From contig JALMLS010000304.1 of the NCBI GenBank assembly GCA_038496445.1, positions 496,001 through 560,000 on the forward strand: a DNA stretch of 64,000 nucleotides. The letters run 5' to 3'. The position numbers and the translations under genes are program-made. The notes under the pieces were generated by a model, which saw nothing but the letters and a program-made list of their open reading frames with translations, had not been told where the DNA came from and ran no database searches. The first letter of the stretch is position 1. Each line of letters opens with the position of its first letter. The DNA comes from Trichosphaerium sp. ATCC 40318 (taxonomy: Eukaryota > Discosea > Flabellinia > Trichosidae). Shown here piece by piece: positions 1 through 11,980 of the stretch.

Positions 1-262
1 AACTTACTCTCTTCTTGTAGATCGTGTAGCACGAGCGCTATTAGTAACTAACTGTTCGGTCATTGGATCATACTTGAACTTGTGCCTTCTCATGAGGAAT
101 TTACAGAATGTGATGGCGGTAAAAGAATTTCACTTTATCAAATTTATTTTGATCAAAAAAAGTTGGTTGAGAATTAATCAAAAAAAGAACGAAATTTCGT
201 TTTTTTAGTCATAGTCTTGGTCTTTTATAACTGTTCTCTTTTGCTTTTATTCTTTGTGTTTT
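1..262. other. window edge, downstream of NOC3; possible end of another minus-strand gene
   Basis: This stretch lies past the NOC3 stop. On the minus strand a short open frame from about 93 to the edge is rich in Arg and Lys and ends in a stop at positions 4-6. It could be the tail of another gene or chance. The A/T-rich part at 120-250 looks like 3' untranslated sequence. Nothing else is recognisable. Confidence 0.2.
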
Positions 263-3200
263 TTACTCTTCTTCTACGAAGTAATCGCTAAAGACATCTT
301 TTGCTCGTTTATCAACGGTATTTGATATAGCTTGAACATATTGTGAAAGAAATGGTGATGATGGGTAGTCTTGTTGTGGTTTAACTGTATAAAATTTTGT
401 TGGTACTTTCTTGCCTTTTTTCTGTTTCTAAAAAATGTCGTTAGTGTTATTGCAACCTAAATTGAAACTTTTGTTCTTTTTTTTTTTTGCTTGATGTTGT
501 CAACAATGTACTAACCTTTAACTCGTTCTTTTTCATCATTGATTCAAGAGGGTGTACTTTAGGTTCAAGAGCAGGAGGGTCAAGCTCTCTTCGGCCATTC
601 TCCATGTCATATTTTTTCCATAGTGCTAAAGGTTCCATAACTTTATCAGTTGGTAGTAAATTCGGTAAATCCATAGCATCAACTATCAGAAAATCATTAG
701 AACACGAAACGAAAAAGCAAAAAAAAAAAAAACCCAAAAAAATCGTACGCATGGCGCCTAATTCGGCAACAATCGGGTGATAATGTGTGTGTAATAATGT
801 AAACTCCCATGTAGTAGATGCCATAGGATTACAATGTTCGGGCTCTAAAAAAAGCCGTAAATAAAATAAAAAACCAAGTGTACCAAAAAGAATGTGCTTA
901 AACTTGTTTTTTAAGTGAAAGAAATTGCGAATCATCATGATCGCGCTAAATGATCAAATGTAACTACGCTGTATCATACCATTAGACTCGAATATATACA
1001 CACCAGCATTATTTGTCTCTATTTCGTGCAACTGTTCCAAGGTATTAAAACGCTACAGAGGAATTGTTAATAAAGCGTTTAATCAACCTTAATACTATGT
1101 ACGTACCATTAATAATCGTCTAACAACAGCGAGAAGTCCAATGCAAGCATGAGGAGGGAAATAAAAACATAGCATAATAACACGTTTCAAAAACGCAGCA
1201 GCGCGTACAATCGATAACTAGAGTACACATAAGACCTCTTTCGTTTTCCCAATTGAAATAACAAAAAATTCACGTACGTGTTTTACTTCTGTGAACATGA
1301 GTTTCAAGCACTGTAGTATCAAAGGTGCTGCTACTTGATGCATATCTGTTTTAGGAACAATATCAAAAAGCAAGCTGTAAAATCGCCTGTAGAACTCCCT
1401 CAAGTCGATGTTTAATGCACCGCCTGTTTACAATGTATGGTTAAAATGTACTACTGGATATTATAACTAAAAGGATACATACCTTGTAGCCTTATTACTT
1501 GAAATGCAGCCACCATACAATGCAAGCAACTGATTAGATTGAGTGAGTTTTCTTGTACTAGTCTACGTAGGACATCCATGAGGTTAATAAGCAAGGACAA
1601 GTTGATTAAATGAGAGAATCTACAGCGTGTTAGTGAATGAATGTGGAGTATCACCAATTAAAAAAATAGTACCTTGCTACACCAGCAAGTACAACTGGAA
1701 CAAGCTCTGAACTAGGTTTCTTCTTAAGAATGGAAAAATAAATGAGGAACACCTCTTTAAGTGTCTCAATTTCCTTAAATACAATGTAAGAAGACAACCA
1801 ACAAACCAATGTATTTGAAGATTTGTACGTACACGAACACGTGCTTCTTGTAAGCTTCTTTCAGCTTCCACTTTTTTTAAACCTTTTTGTAACTCCATCT
1901 CTTCTTTGGCAAACTAACATGGTTTTAATTTCAATGTCTCATAGCAAGCAAAACAAAAGAGTCGTACCAGTTTCTTCTTAGATGTCAAATGTCTTATTTT
2001 ACGTTTATTCCAATTAGAACGATGTTCAGGTTGTGTGATATCATCAGACTCTTCCAATTTTTGACGTAGTTTCAGAGCTGTAAGAGGTAGAAGAACTTCC
2101 GGTCGGATTTCGAATTTGGTTTGACGCAGAAGATTCCTTACTGTTCGCACTGCAAATAATGTTGGTCTACCATCTTTGTCGTTACGAAATAGTTGCTTTA
2201 ATCCTATTTGAGCATACTCACTCATCTAGTACTTGTGTTAGCATAGTTGTGTAATGATGGACACTTCAATGAACAGAAGTATACCTGGGAATTCTTTGCG
2301 TTGAGCGCAAAAACAAGAGATTGTGTCAAAAAGTCGGCGTAGTTAAAATAATACTTCTCTGATAGTAGCTCAGCCAAACACTTTGTTGCAACTGCAGGAA
2401 TTGTATTTGGTGGAGCCTAATATATTGTCAGTAAATGAGGACCATTACATGTGATTTTGAAACATCAAAAAAAACCAAAAAAACTAAACGCACATCTGCA
2501 CGGACTGATGAGTGCTTCTGTTTCATACGGTCTAATTAATGCAATTAATATTATATGTACAAACTAATGTAGCAAGGGGAGCCAATGCATGACAAATTAC
2601 GTACATTTAATGACTCCATTAAGACTGTCAATATACTTTCTGTAGTAGAATAATAATTTTTTTTCAGCTTGACGGCGTTTGGAAACTGCACGTGAAAGAT
2701 TATCCTCATCATCTTGAATTCTTATTTTGAAACCAGGTAGAATACTCTTATAAACAAGAAGTTCTGATAAAAGACCCATCTTACTAACAATTTCATCACT
2801 ATCAAGAGCAATATTGCGCAATCTGCCAAGATAATCAAGCTAAAAGGTATGTAAGATACTTGGTTCTAAGTCACAAAAAAAGACACCACGTTACGCCAAT
2901 GTAGCCAAGATCTTCGATCTACTTGGAGACAATATATCACGTACATGTTCTAAGGTTTCTGGTGCTTCTGTAAGAGCCATAGAATATTGTGCAATTAGTC
3001 TCTTCTTAGCTGACACTCTTTGTTCTCTACTTTCGAATTCTTCTTCTTCTACATCAGGTGCTGTGAGTGTCAAGCCAAGTGAACGCGGCTTCTTCATTTT
3101 GCGTGGTACATCCTCGTCATCGGAGTCATCATCGTCGAAGGCTGCAAGGGCAGTCTCTTTTTGAGCTTTTGTAGGACCTTTGCTAAAATACGTATTAATA

Positions 3201-3633
3201 CTCTGCACGCGTAGGGTTTTCTGTTTATGTCATTTGGACGCTTTGTTGGAGAGTTGTCCAGTAAAATGCCAGTATTGATTCATACCCGTCTACATCCATG
3301 TTTTCTATTACTGACACATAATTTCCATGCTCTTTGAAGAATTTCAAGTCATCATCGCCAATTTCAAATTCACTGGCCGGATTCTGTACTACGGTTCTAA
3401 TTTTACCTGCTTCTTCTTTCTCTCCCTGTAAAAACTGTAAATTTATGGAGATAATACTACAGCCTTCTAAAAACGACATATACCTTCGAATATCGCCGTT
3501 TTTTACGTTGTGTGGTCTGTTCCGTGCCATTCACATCTTTTCTTGGTCGTTTCTGCGGATTTCCCTTTCTGTACTTATGCCTAGAACCTTGCGCCTGCTT
3601 GTTTTTGAATTTAATATTACCACTGCGCCTCAT
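263..3633 (-). CDS. NOC3: nucleolar complex protein 3 (NOC3 family), about 16 exons
   Basis: NOC3 is a nucleolar protein that works with NOC1 and NOC2 in maturing and exporting large ribosomal subunit precursors; in yeast it also has a role in replication initiation. The assembled protein starts with a Lys/Arg-rich nuclear segment, then an acidic stretch, then the NOC3 region (YKIRP-like motif read here as FKIR). The CBF domain follows, ending with the EPEHCNP...HYHPIV motif typical of the family C-terminus. I traced exons at 3633-3484, 3425-?, ?-2895, 2822-2605, 2531-2494, 2416-2285, 2225-1968, 1913-1833, 1773-1673, 1619-1483, 1423-1278, 1217-1107, 1052-980, 844-749, 682-516 and 427-263. Phases agree at all junctions except the second intron near 3200-3300, which I could not fix. 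Most introns are 53-88 bp; the one at 979-845 is 135 bp. The start ATG is the first in frame with the basic N-terminus. Confidence 0.9.
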
Positions 3634-4314
3634 TGCTAATAGTTGGCTTGCTTATTTGACTTTCGTTGAAAATGATTGTAATGGTCACCAAAAAAAAGAA
3701 AATGTCTTCAACTGAGTTGGTTCTGCAACATATGTTGGCCTTTTTCAGTGGCAGAGAATTGGTAGTCATGAGGTTGCTAACGAAACGTACTCAGCACGTT
3801 GTAGGACTCCAAAAAGCACGTGAATGCAGGTGAGACACTAGCTAATATAAACTATTTACTGTAACAACAGACATTTGTTGTTTGTGCAACAATGCCATCA
3901 GGTTATAATATCTATTTGTGTGCTTAGAACACTGTGAACTCGTACGGTAACTTATAATCTATTGCATTTGCAAATACGTACCTACCTTGTTTTGTGTTCA
4001 ATAAACTCAATCACGTGCTAGAAGCATTACTCCACGATAATGAACTCAAGTTTGTTGAGTACAAAACTCGACAGAGTTAGCTATAGCGCCAAAGCGCCGT
4101 ATATTAGAAGTGCAAACAATCGGTTTAGCCACCAGTACATTCGAAAACAAGAATTGATTGGACTGACACTTTATTGTACGCAACGTGGTTTGTCGCCAAC
4201 GTATGAGCTCAGCCTTTTAGTCTTAGTAAACTCACGCCTGGCATATTACAGAACAGAGGGAACAAATCACTAAACAGATAAACATCAGAAAGTACGCGTA
4301 AAGCAACTACAAAC
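3634..4314. promoter_or_regulatory. divergent promoter region with two CACGTG sites
   Basis: About 680 bp separate the NOC3 start on the minus strand from the PS synthase start on the plus strand. Two perfect CACGTG palindromes sit at 3817-3822 and 4012-4017. They match the bHLH/bZIP E-box core. Regulation by such a factor is inferred. A 77-codon plus ORF at 4040-4273 has no recognisable product and I do not call it a gene. Confidence 0.4.
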
Positions 4315-5655
4315 ATGGCGCAGGACCAGAAACACTCAAATAATAATATGCAAAGTAATTACGAGCCACCTCCACCCCATGTCGAAGTACGCTTGTAAAT
4401 CGACTACTCTGAGCGTAACACCGCGTTAGGAGAAGATATTATTGCATTGGCGTAAACTTATACCAAACAGCCTGACTGCGCTGGCCATTGTAGCAGGCAT
4501 GTCAGCGCTTTTCGTAGCGCTTGAAGGGGAATTCAGATATCCTTTTAAACACCATTTCGCCACATTTTTTACCGGTATTAACAGTTCGTGTACAAAGCGT
4601 CACGACGCCTAATTTCCTTAACAAACGTACATGGGCAGTTTTTCTGACATTCCTGGCAGCAGTACTTGATGGAGCTGATGGACCAGCAGCTAGATACCTA
4701 AACGTACGCTTGCATGATAATTAGATGCATAAATAATAACTGTAATAGGGTGCTAGTCGATTTGGTGCTGAGCTAGACTCATTAGCAGGTACACCTCATA
4801 TTCCAAAATAACTGAAAAACGACCTCATTTCTGATGTTGTATTAGATTATGCCAACTTTGGCGTTACGCCTGCATTTGTAATTTATTTATGGAAAAAGGA
4901 AATGGTTCCTATCCATTGGTGGGGATCTATATGTGTGCTATATGCTGTAGCAATGGCATGTAGGCTTGCAAGGTACACTACACTATGTTTAAACAGTTTA
5001 ATTTTTCTTTTGATTGAAACGTTTTGAAATGAGGCCTTAATTTATAACAAACCTCTTAGGTTCAATGCTGGAATTGATTTTAATGCAAGCGAGGCAACGA
5101 TGATTTTTTTTATGGGCGTCCCAGCACCTGCAGGTAAAAACAAAAAAAACACAATGAGTGTTGACTTATATTGATTTCCTATTTTAGCTGCTATGCTTGC
5201 AACATTTCCTCTTTGTCTTGAATTTTTAAATCTATTACATGGTGGAATTTTAGGAGATATTAGATTCCTTACACTATACTACATATTTGTTTCTTGGTAC
5301 GTACAACGCAACATTGCTCAATTTGAAAAAAAAAATTTGACAATCTTCTGAGCGGTTTTGTAATGCGCTCGATGGTTTGTGGTTAACATAAATTTTCAGG
5401 TTGGTAATTTCTGAAATCCCTACATTCTCGTCTAAAGCCGTCAAGCATAAATTTTTTAAAGAGAACCCAGTATACTTATATGGATGTGTTGTGATACCTG
5501 GTTTGGCTTTTTTTGTTGGACTTTGGTATCATTTTTGGCTATTTATGGTTATCGGAAATGTCATTTATCTTGGTCTAATTCCAGTATCTGCATGGACTTT
5601 TCATGTATTACAGAATAGACCAAAAACACCACGTAATAACAATAATAGACACTAA
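4315..5655 (+). CDS. CDP-alcohol phosphatidyltransferase, phosphatidylserine synthase-like (bacterial PssA type)
   Basis: Members of this membrane family transfer a phosphatidyl group from a CDP-lipid to an alcohol; PssA uses serine to make phosphatidylserine. The catalytic signature DG-x2-AR-x8-G-x3-D-x3-D is read across two exons as DGADGPAAR, then SRFGAELDSLAD. Hydrophobic segments precede and follow it, and the segment PNSLTALAIVAG before it is typical of PssA. Exons are 4315-4386, 4430-4574, 4639-4703, 4749-4788, 4846-4972, 5060-5133, 5188-5296 and 5400-5655, with phases that agree. The C-terminus is a short polar Asn-rich tail. The alcohol substrate is inferred from resemblance to PssA; a phosphatidylglycerophosphate or inositol synthase is less likely. 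The gene converges on the minus-strand gene at 6249. Confidence 0.85.
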
Positions 5656-6248
5656 AAAAATCCAAACCTAATTCATTATGTATGCAAAGAAACGTTTAAT
5701 AATAAAAGGAAAAAAAATTGTAAAGTATTAAAGATTGTAGTCACTTTTTTGTCCTGTTCCAAAGATCTAGTCCAATAGTGACGTAAATCTTTTGTTGTAC
5801 AGTGTACGAGTGGCAAGTTCTATTTGAAAATTTGACATATAATTACCAAAATGTCAGTGAAGGCACTATCAGCAAGAGTCGACGTGAATTGAACAAAGAC
5901 AATTTTTCATGAAATCGACAGCATCTCATGTACCTATTAGCTGGTACAACAATATCAACTGTTCTAAGTGTTTCTATTGACATCGTTCACGACAGACTTC
6001 TTCTGACACATGACAATAAAAAAAACCCACAGCAAAATGACTCGAGTCATTTTAAATAAGTTCACAAAACCCACAATTTTTCATTTGGTATCGTAATCTC
6101 CTCCAGCCCAAACAGGCATATTATTCACAAGGATAGAGGTTTTTTATAAGTACAGTATTTACAAGGCTATTTACATTGAAAATCAGTTCAAGTTTCATTT
6201 TAAGAGCAAGGACTTGGTCCGCCTGATAACAATGGTAAGGCACTGGCG
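5656..6248. other. intergenic, convergent 3' ends
   Basis: About 590 bp lie between two converging genes. The sequence is A/T rich with scattered AATAAA-like runs after 5695 that could serve as polyadenylation signals. No open frame with coding character was seen on either strand. Confidence 0.4.
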
Positions 6249-6949
6249 TTAACTATAGTTTTTAAACGTACGTAGAGCGAGTAACGGTTTTGGTAAAGAA
6301 CCACAGCTGCCCAAAGCAGGTTTCATGCTATTACCGAGGTCCACCAAGCAAGCAATGCTAAGCTTTTCAAGGTTGCTTAGTTTTTTTGGCGCTCCCCAGA
6401 CCTTTGCTTTTTCAGATAGCTTCGGTTCAGAAACGGTTTCAATCTCCATTTCAGACTCGCTGCAACTATTAAAGAGTTAGTATTTACGTACAGAGATTTT
6501 TTAGTTCACAGAAGGCATAACGCTATTAAAACACTAATGTACCTGTTGCTATCGCAAGAATCGTCGTCTGAGTTTGAGTTGGGAAGAATTCCACTAGATT
6601 TTTCGCGCATGACTTCAGTGACTGTTGCGACAAGTCTTAGCCGTTTCAAAATACGGCTCTCAATAGATTCACGGCTGATTCGTGCTACTTTTCGCTTGAG
6701 TGATAAGTGTTTTACCCCAGTCTGCTCCGACGTAAATAGCTTACGCGATGCTGATACTGCGCCAGTTGATGCAGACACCTATATAGCTGATAAGTAATTT
6801 ATTGGGGAAACGTTACAACACTCTTTTTTGTAAACTCGCAATATTGATATTGTTCGTACCTTTCGTTGGCGACAGCTGCGTACAGCTCTTGAAGAAACAG
6901 ATTCGACGCGTTTTGGTACCGACGTAACTGCTCTTGCTTGTTTACTCAT
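6249..6949 (-). CDS. hypothetical Lys/Arg- and Ser-rich protein, three exons
   Basis: I do not recognise this protein. Three exons join in phase: an N-terminal basic exon from 6949 ending near 6858, a second covering about 6780-6545, and a last one from about 6466 to the stop at 6249. Together they give about 190 residues. The N-terminal half carries several Lys/Arg patches that could be nuclear localisation signals. The middle holds an acidic Asp/Ser stretch (SDDDSCDS), and the last part is mildly hydrophobic. A nuclear role is a guess from composition. Introns are short with a GTAC donor, as in neighbouring genes. Confidence 0.55.
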
Positions 6950-7403
6950 TGTTATGAATGATGCTCTGTGTGAGGGCTTCGGTCACGTTGTTGTTTGTTG
7001 TTAGTAGTGAACTTATAATTTTTAACCGCAAAAAAAAATCACCCAGAAGCCGATGGACTTCGTTCTACAACTCGCAAAGTCTCAAAGTCTCTTACACCAC
7101 CTGCTGCGGTACACTCTTACTACCAATCATCGATCACTCCCGCGTTTTCAAAATATCGTTAATAGTTGTCAAAAAAAAGCGTTACCGATCCCATCACTCC
7201 ATTAGCGTGGTTCTATTACGATATATACCACTTTTCACAAGAATTGTACGAACTTGGCGTCATAACACTTTCTAAAACAGCATATTTTTTGCATCACGTG
7301 TAAAACTGCACTACTCGTTGGTACGAATACAACTCAGCGCAATGATAGCCCCAAAAGCTGTTTTTATTCATTTTATTCATTTTTCTTTAAATCCCTTTTT
7401 GCT
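6950..7403. other. intergenic gap with one CACGTG site
   Basis: This is about 450 bp between the start of the small basic gene and the 3' end of the M3 peptidase gene. It contains a CACGTG palindrome at 7295-7300. Plus-strand ORFs here have no coding signature. Confidence 0.35.
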
Positions 7404-10400
7404 CTATTCGAGCTTTGTTACTTTCCTTAATAATGAGGCAACATTCCAGCCTGTAGGCTTTCTTCCCAAAAATTGTTCGAAGCGGTTAAATGTCTCCGCT
7501 ACTGAGTATTCATTAGCGAATAGCGTGGTTCTAAATTTCGTAGAGAGCTGCTCAAGTGCAGGAGATTTCTCGAAACCGACTTTCTAGAGGACAAAGCGTT
7601 AGAAACTAGTTTTAAATTCAAAAAAATTGTCGGGGTCTTTTTTTTCCTTTTGCGTTTATCGTACCGTAAACTCCGCTACGCAATCCAGTGCCTAAGTTGA
7701 AGGGTTAGACGATTAAAAGACAGTGTGTGGTTATTTTTAAAGCAAAAACAACTTACCATCATTTTATTTAGTGCATACTCGTAGTACCGCCCGTCACCAT
7801 TCTTTCCCAAAGTAAAAATATGGTGAAATGCATTTAGCATACAATCGTTGTCTTTTGGGTAATTTTTCAAGCAAGAGTATTTTCTTTGTATTTCTCGTTG
7901 CTTTTCATAAACATCATTTCTATCAGGATCAATACTGTGTATGCCCAAATCTATGAGTGCGTTCACTACATCCTCCAAAAGTAATGATGCTTCTCTAAAA
8001 AAAGAATACATGTCAGTACAAAGTGTTGGCAAACAAGTAGTTATTTAGAAATTCTGTTTGTTTGGTTTGCGAAAAAAGTTTGTACCTGAAGTTTTCTATT
8101 TGCGCCATTTTTTCTACTTGTTGCGTTGTTAATGGTTTCCCTGTCTTAATACTCTTTGAAAAAAATTGTAAAACACGTGGATCCCTTGTCAGCTCTTCAA
8201 AGAACAAACTTGGGAACTCTGCAAACTTTCTAGTACACAAGCCATCTACAATGTGTCAAACAAGATACAACATTTTTACCCCTATCAACAAACTTGTAAC
8301 TTACATGGTGAAAGCACGTGTTGTAGAGAGTGTCCGAATTCGTGCATGATATCTTCGAGCTGTGATAGAGCCACTATAGTTGGTGGTTCATCTTCTGAAG
8401 GTTCTGCGTTGCCGGCTGTCATAGCTTCACCCCTTTCGCACTTTATTAGCTAATAACTAAGTGTACTATTAAAGTACCCAATGGCGAATATAGCAACTGG
8501 TATGCGCGCTCCGTTAACCTGTTTGATTAAAAGTTAGAAGAAGAAGGAAGAAATAATGTACCGATGAATAAATGGGAAGCATCCATTCACCTGGACTCTT
8601 TGTGGACCGGCTGTACGGATCGAAAAATATTCTACCCAGTAATGAACCATCTTTTTCTTTAACATCGAAAAGTTGTACAGTTGGATGCCAAAATTCGCGC
8701 ACTATATCGCTCTTGCATATCTAGGAATATAGTAATGAGTAATTACAACTCATTTCATGTGCTTCGAGGACTACTTTTTTTGCATACCTCAATATTAAAT
8801 ATTATTGATCCAAACTCTAACAGTTGTTTTACTACGTGATCAATTGGGAAGTAATCCATGATACGAGGTGCATCAGGACCCCTTTTTATTGCAGCGTATA
8901 CTTCTGTTAAGTAAGGGACATCCCAAGGCTCTAAATCACCTCTGAGAAGACCTTGTTGTTTACCAAAGTTCTAGAAAAAGACGTTAGAGAAAAGCAATTT
9001 AAATTGAAATAAATCGATAAACAATTCCTTTACTATTTTCTCTACGTACTTCCAACACCTCCATTTCTCGCTTAGCGGTAGGTACAAGGGACTAAAATTA
9101 TTAATTAGCAAAATAAGATGCATTGTTTCTTAATACCTCAGCTAGACCAGTTAGACATTGCACAACTTGATCTAGATTATAAGGTGACATATATTCAGCG
9201 TATGACTTGCAACGAAGTTCTGTAGCGAATGTATATCTATTTGATAGAACTGTTCTGACATTGACAGTGTTATCATGGACAGTTTCTAAAAAGCATAAAG
9301 TGAGTTTGTAAACCAAAAAAAAACTGTGAATATTTAGTTGGTGTACCTTTGCCACAACGAGATATTGACTTCATGTAGATTTCTTGTCTTAGTTTTCTGT
9401 TTGGGATTGTTTGTAATGCAAGACCTACATCTCTATCTTCCATTGATATCAACCACGGACCTTGATATAACATTAGTCGAAAAGAAAAAGTGACTTTGTT
9501 TTACCTTGTTCCAAGTTGTCTTGGGTAAGAGTCTCTTGATCTGTAAGTCTATCGTATGAATCTCTAAAGTAATTTTTGGCAGATACAGGAACACCTGGGA
9601 AATTCAGTTTCATTAATTAACTGGTTTTAATTACCTGAAAGGAGGTGTCCATCCAACACAGATACATATTCGTTTACCATCTTGATTAGTTATTTTTAGT
9701 CAAACAGAATATAAGTTGTAGTATTTATTACCTTCTCGTAGTTCTCTTGATAATTAACAAGATGCGGTTCAATAATCAGGGAAAGCATTTTGCTTAGCTT
9801 TTCATCGCGAGGTTTTCTAGTTTGCTCTAAGTGGTCCTCTACTAGCATTTTTTGACTCTCTGGGAGAGACTCAAAATGTGTGGAATTTGCCAATTCGAGT
9901 AGTTTCTATATTCTTTAGTTAGAAATTACTCATTATTACACCCTAAACATGCCTTGTGCAATCTATCAGAGGATATTCGGTCATATTCTAGCTTTGTAAC
10001 CGCTTCCATGTATTTTTTTTCCTCCTGCATCCATTGATCGCTTGATTTAAGGTCAGAAACAACTGCGATAGGATTCCATAGCTAGATGAATAAATAAGCA
10101 TTTAATCTGTTGAGATTTGTTAGGACACGTTGGTTGCTAATTCAACGCCTTTTTGTATAGGTCTTACCCTGTCAATCAAGGCAATACATTCTTCTAAGCA
10201 TTGTGCGGATTCTACAACGTGCGTTTTGGAGTGTTTGGCGAGGGAAAGATGTGCCATGTATGCATTGGTTAGATACGCTACCTGCACGAGTATTGAATAG
10301 ATAATTCAGTTAGCGCGTTGCGTACGGCAGGGCCAATGTGGCGAGGTTCTAATTTGTTAAAATCCGGCAACCCAAGTCCTGGAATCAATTCTACTATTGG

Positions 10401-10629
10401 GTTGTCGTTGCATACCAAGTCGTTCTCTATTTTGGTAAGCGTTTCTTCGGACTGCACTTGGCGCTTTCTTTTGCTATACCTACGCGACAAATATCGCCGT
10501 GGGGCTTGCGCGCGTATGGTATTTGTACATTGTACCACCTATGCCAAATTATAAGTTTACACATCAATTGTTTGCGGAAAAGCAACGTACTGGCGTAGTG
10601 CGCCCACTTTTAACTAACAGAGCTCGCAT
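7404..10629 (-). CDS. M3 family zinc oligopeptidase (thimet / oligopeptidase A group)
   Basis: M3 peptidases cleave short peptides, often in mitochondria or plastids to clear targeting peptides. The zinc motif HEFGH is encoded at 8330-8344, with the preceding helix running LEDIMHEFGH. Further family landmarks are an N-terminal NPI..IPGLGLPDF..L.P.HI segment, the FFDPYSR segment near 8600, an EFPSLFFE segment near 8200, and a C-terminal FLGRKP segment near 7480. Exon 1 (10629-10591) encodes a short Arg-rich leader and joins exon 2 at 10538 across an intron with a GTACGT donor. This leader would fit a mitochondrial presequence, so the site of action is inferred. There are many short introns and I did not fix every junction. 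A mitochondrial intermediate peptidase is an alternative name, but the N-terminus fits the oligopeptidase A branch better. Confidence 0.85.
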
Positions 10630-10769
10630 ACTAATGGTCAACCCTTAAATGCCTAGGAAATGGTGTTTTACGTAGGAGAAACCGTGGAGAACGCGCAAGG
10701 CAGCAAATATTTACCAAACTACACCAGAAGTGAAGTCAACAACATTTCTCGAGTATTTAAATCAAGACA

Positions 10770-11538
10770 ATGTTTGCACACAAGTGCAGGCTCGCTTTTA
10801 CCAGACAAGCACGCTCAAATGGGTTAGTTACACGTAGCACAGTTGCTAGCAGCCAAAAAAAAGGTAATTTAGAACCAAAATTGTAGATGGTTAACGAAGC
10901 GTTAGTCGTTGTACGACTATGTACTGGCTCTGGGTTGCCACAACTAGAAAATTTTCGCAGAGAACGCATGTGTACAGTTGCTGACGCTTATTCTGCTGTA
11001 TTGGGCCACACATACCCGGTAACTATACTATGGTGGTTCTTTTTAATGTTTCTAACAAAACCACAGCTCTTCCTTGACCCACGACCAGAAACAGAGTTTA
11101 AACATTACCACACATGCGGCGCATGCAACGTCCCACCAGAGATGCTTGAATCACCAGAAATCCACACTGTACGCTCAATAGCTCGTTGTACAAGTCAAAT
11201 AATTTGTTTTTACACCCAAATAGTTGCCGCGAACAATAGAGCGTCCAATCTTTATTACCATCGGTCAAACAGACCAAGATCATGTGCTAGCTAATAAACT
11301 AGCTGATAAGCTAGAATCGTTGGGCTACCCTAAGATTTGGTGCGTGATTTTGTTGTAAATGAACCTCGTGTGCCTTCATTAATACGTCTCCAGGGTTATT
11401 GACGAGGATATTGACGCGATGGTCACTCAAGGATTTATGTATTACAAAGACGTTGGTAAAGAGGTTAAAGAAATGCTTGACGATCCAACAGGCGAAAAAG
11501 AGGCTGCCAAGAAAGCAGAAGAAGCAAAAAACAAGTAA
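10770..11538 (+). CDS. unrecognised protein with likely mitochondrial leader, five exons
   Basis: I do not recognise a family. Five exons join in phase to give about 190 residues. Exon 1 (from 10770) encodes an Arg/Ser-rich, acid-free leader typical of mitochondrial presequences. The next exons contain a CGAC motif (Cys-x2-Cys) flanked by His residues, and then a hydrophobic strand followed by TDQDHVLANKL. The C-terminus is a charged Lys/Glu/Ala helix. Exon joins use donors GTAATT, GTAACT, GTACGC and GTGCGT. The coding character is strong in the last two exons and weaker in exon 2. The gene is divergent from the M3 peptidase (about 140 bp apart) and converges on COX15. Confidence 0.6.
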
Positions 11539-11980
11539 AAAAGAAAACACCAGAAAAAACAAAAAAATCACAGCAGCTTGATACAACAACTATGCACACT
11601 ACATATACAAGATATATATACGCACATCAATTGTATTTTTATGAACATAGCAGTATAAGTTTCGTACCTGTTTTATTTCATTATGCGCCAGAATACGATG
11701 AGAAAGTCTCAAAGTGTACAAACTTTTTTTTTTTCGGGTTTTGACTCAATTACTTGCACTGAGTTCTTATCACATGCCTGGAGTATGAAAGATTGGCATT
11801 ACTGTAGCGTTAGCCTTACTTTTTTTCTTTGTTTCTTTGACAGAAACTAGACTTCCCACGTGCAACATTACAAATGTCTTTATTTTGTAGCGTCGATTCA
11901 TACATTTATTTACAGTTTTTTCTTGATTTGAATAGCTAATTTCTGGCTTGTTGATTCTCATAATTAGTAAAAAATTGCAG
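11539..11980. other. intergenic, convergent 3' ends
   Basis: This is about 440 bp of A/T-rich sequence between a plus-strand gene and the 3' end of COX15. There is a CACGTG at about 11857. No gene is supported. Confidence 0.35.

Noticed and set aside
487-780. Plus-strand ORF of 97 codons
   Set aside because: It mirrors the NOC3 C-terminal exons, whose minus-strand protein matches the family.
447-938. Reading the first minus-strand ORF as a separate gene starting at 938
   Set aside because: Its conserved part begins with the NOC3 C-terminal motif at 844, and the upstream residues are intron sequence.
11700-11760. Poly-T tract as a terminator
   Set aside because: Poly-A/T tracts are common in gaps and introns throughout the window, so this one has no special meaning.
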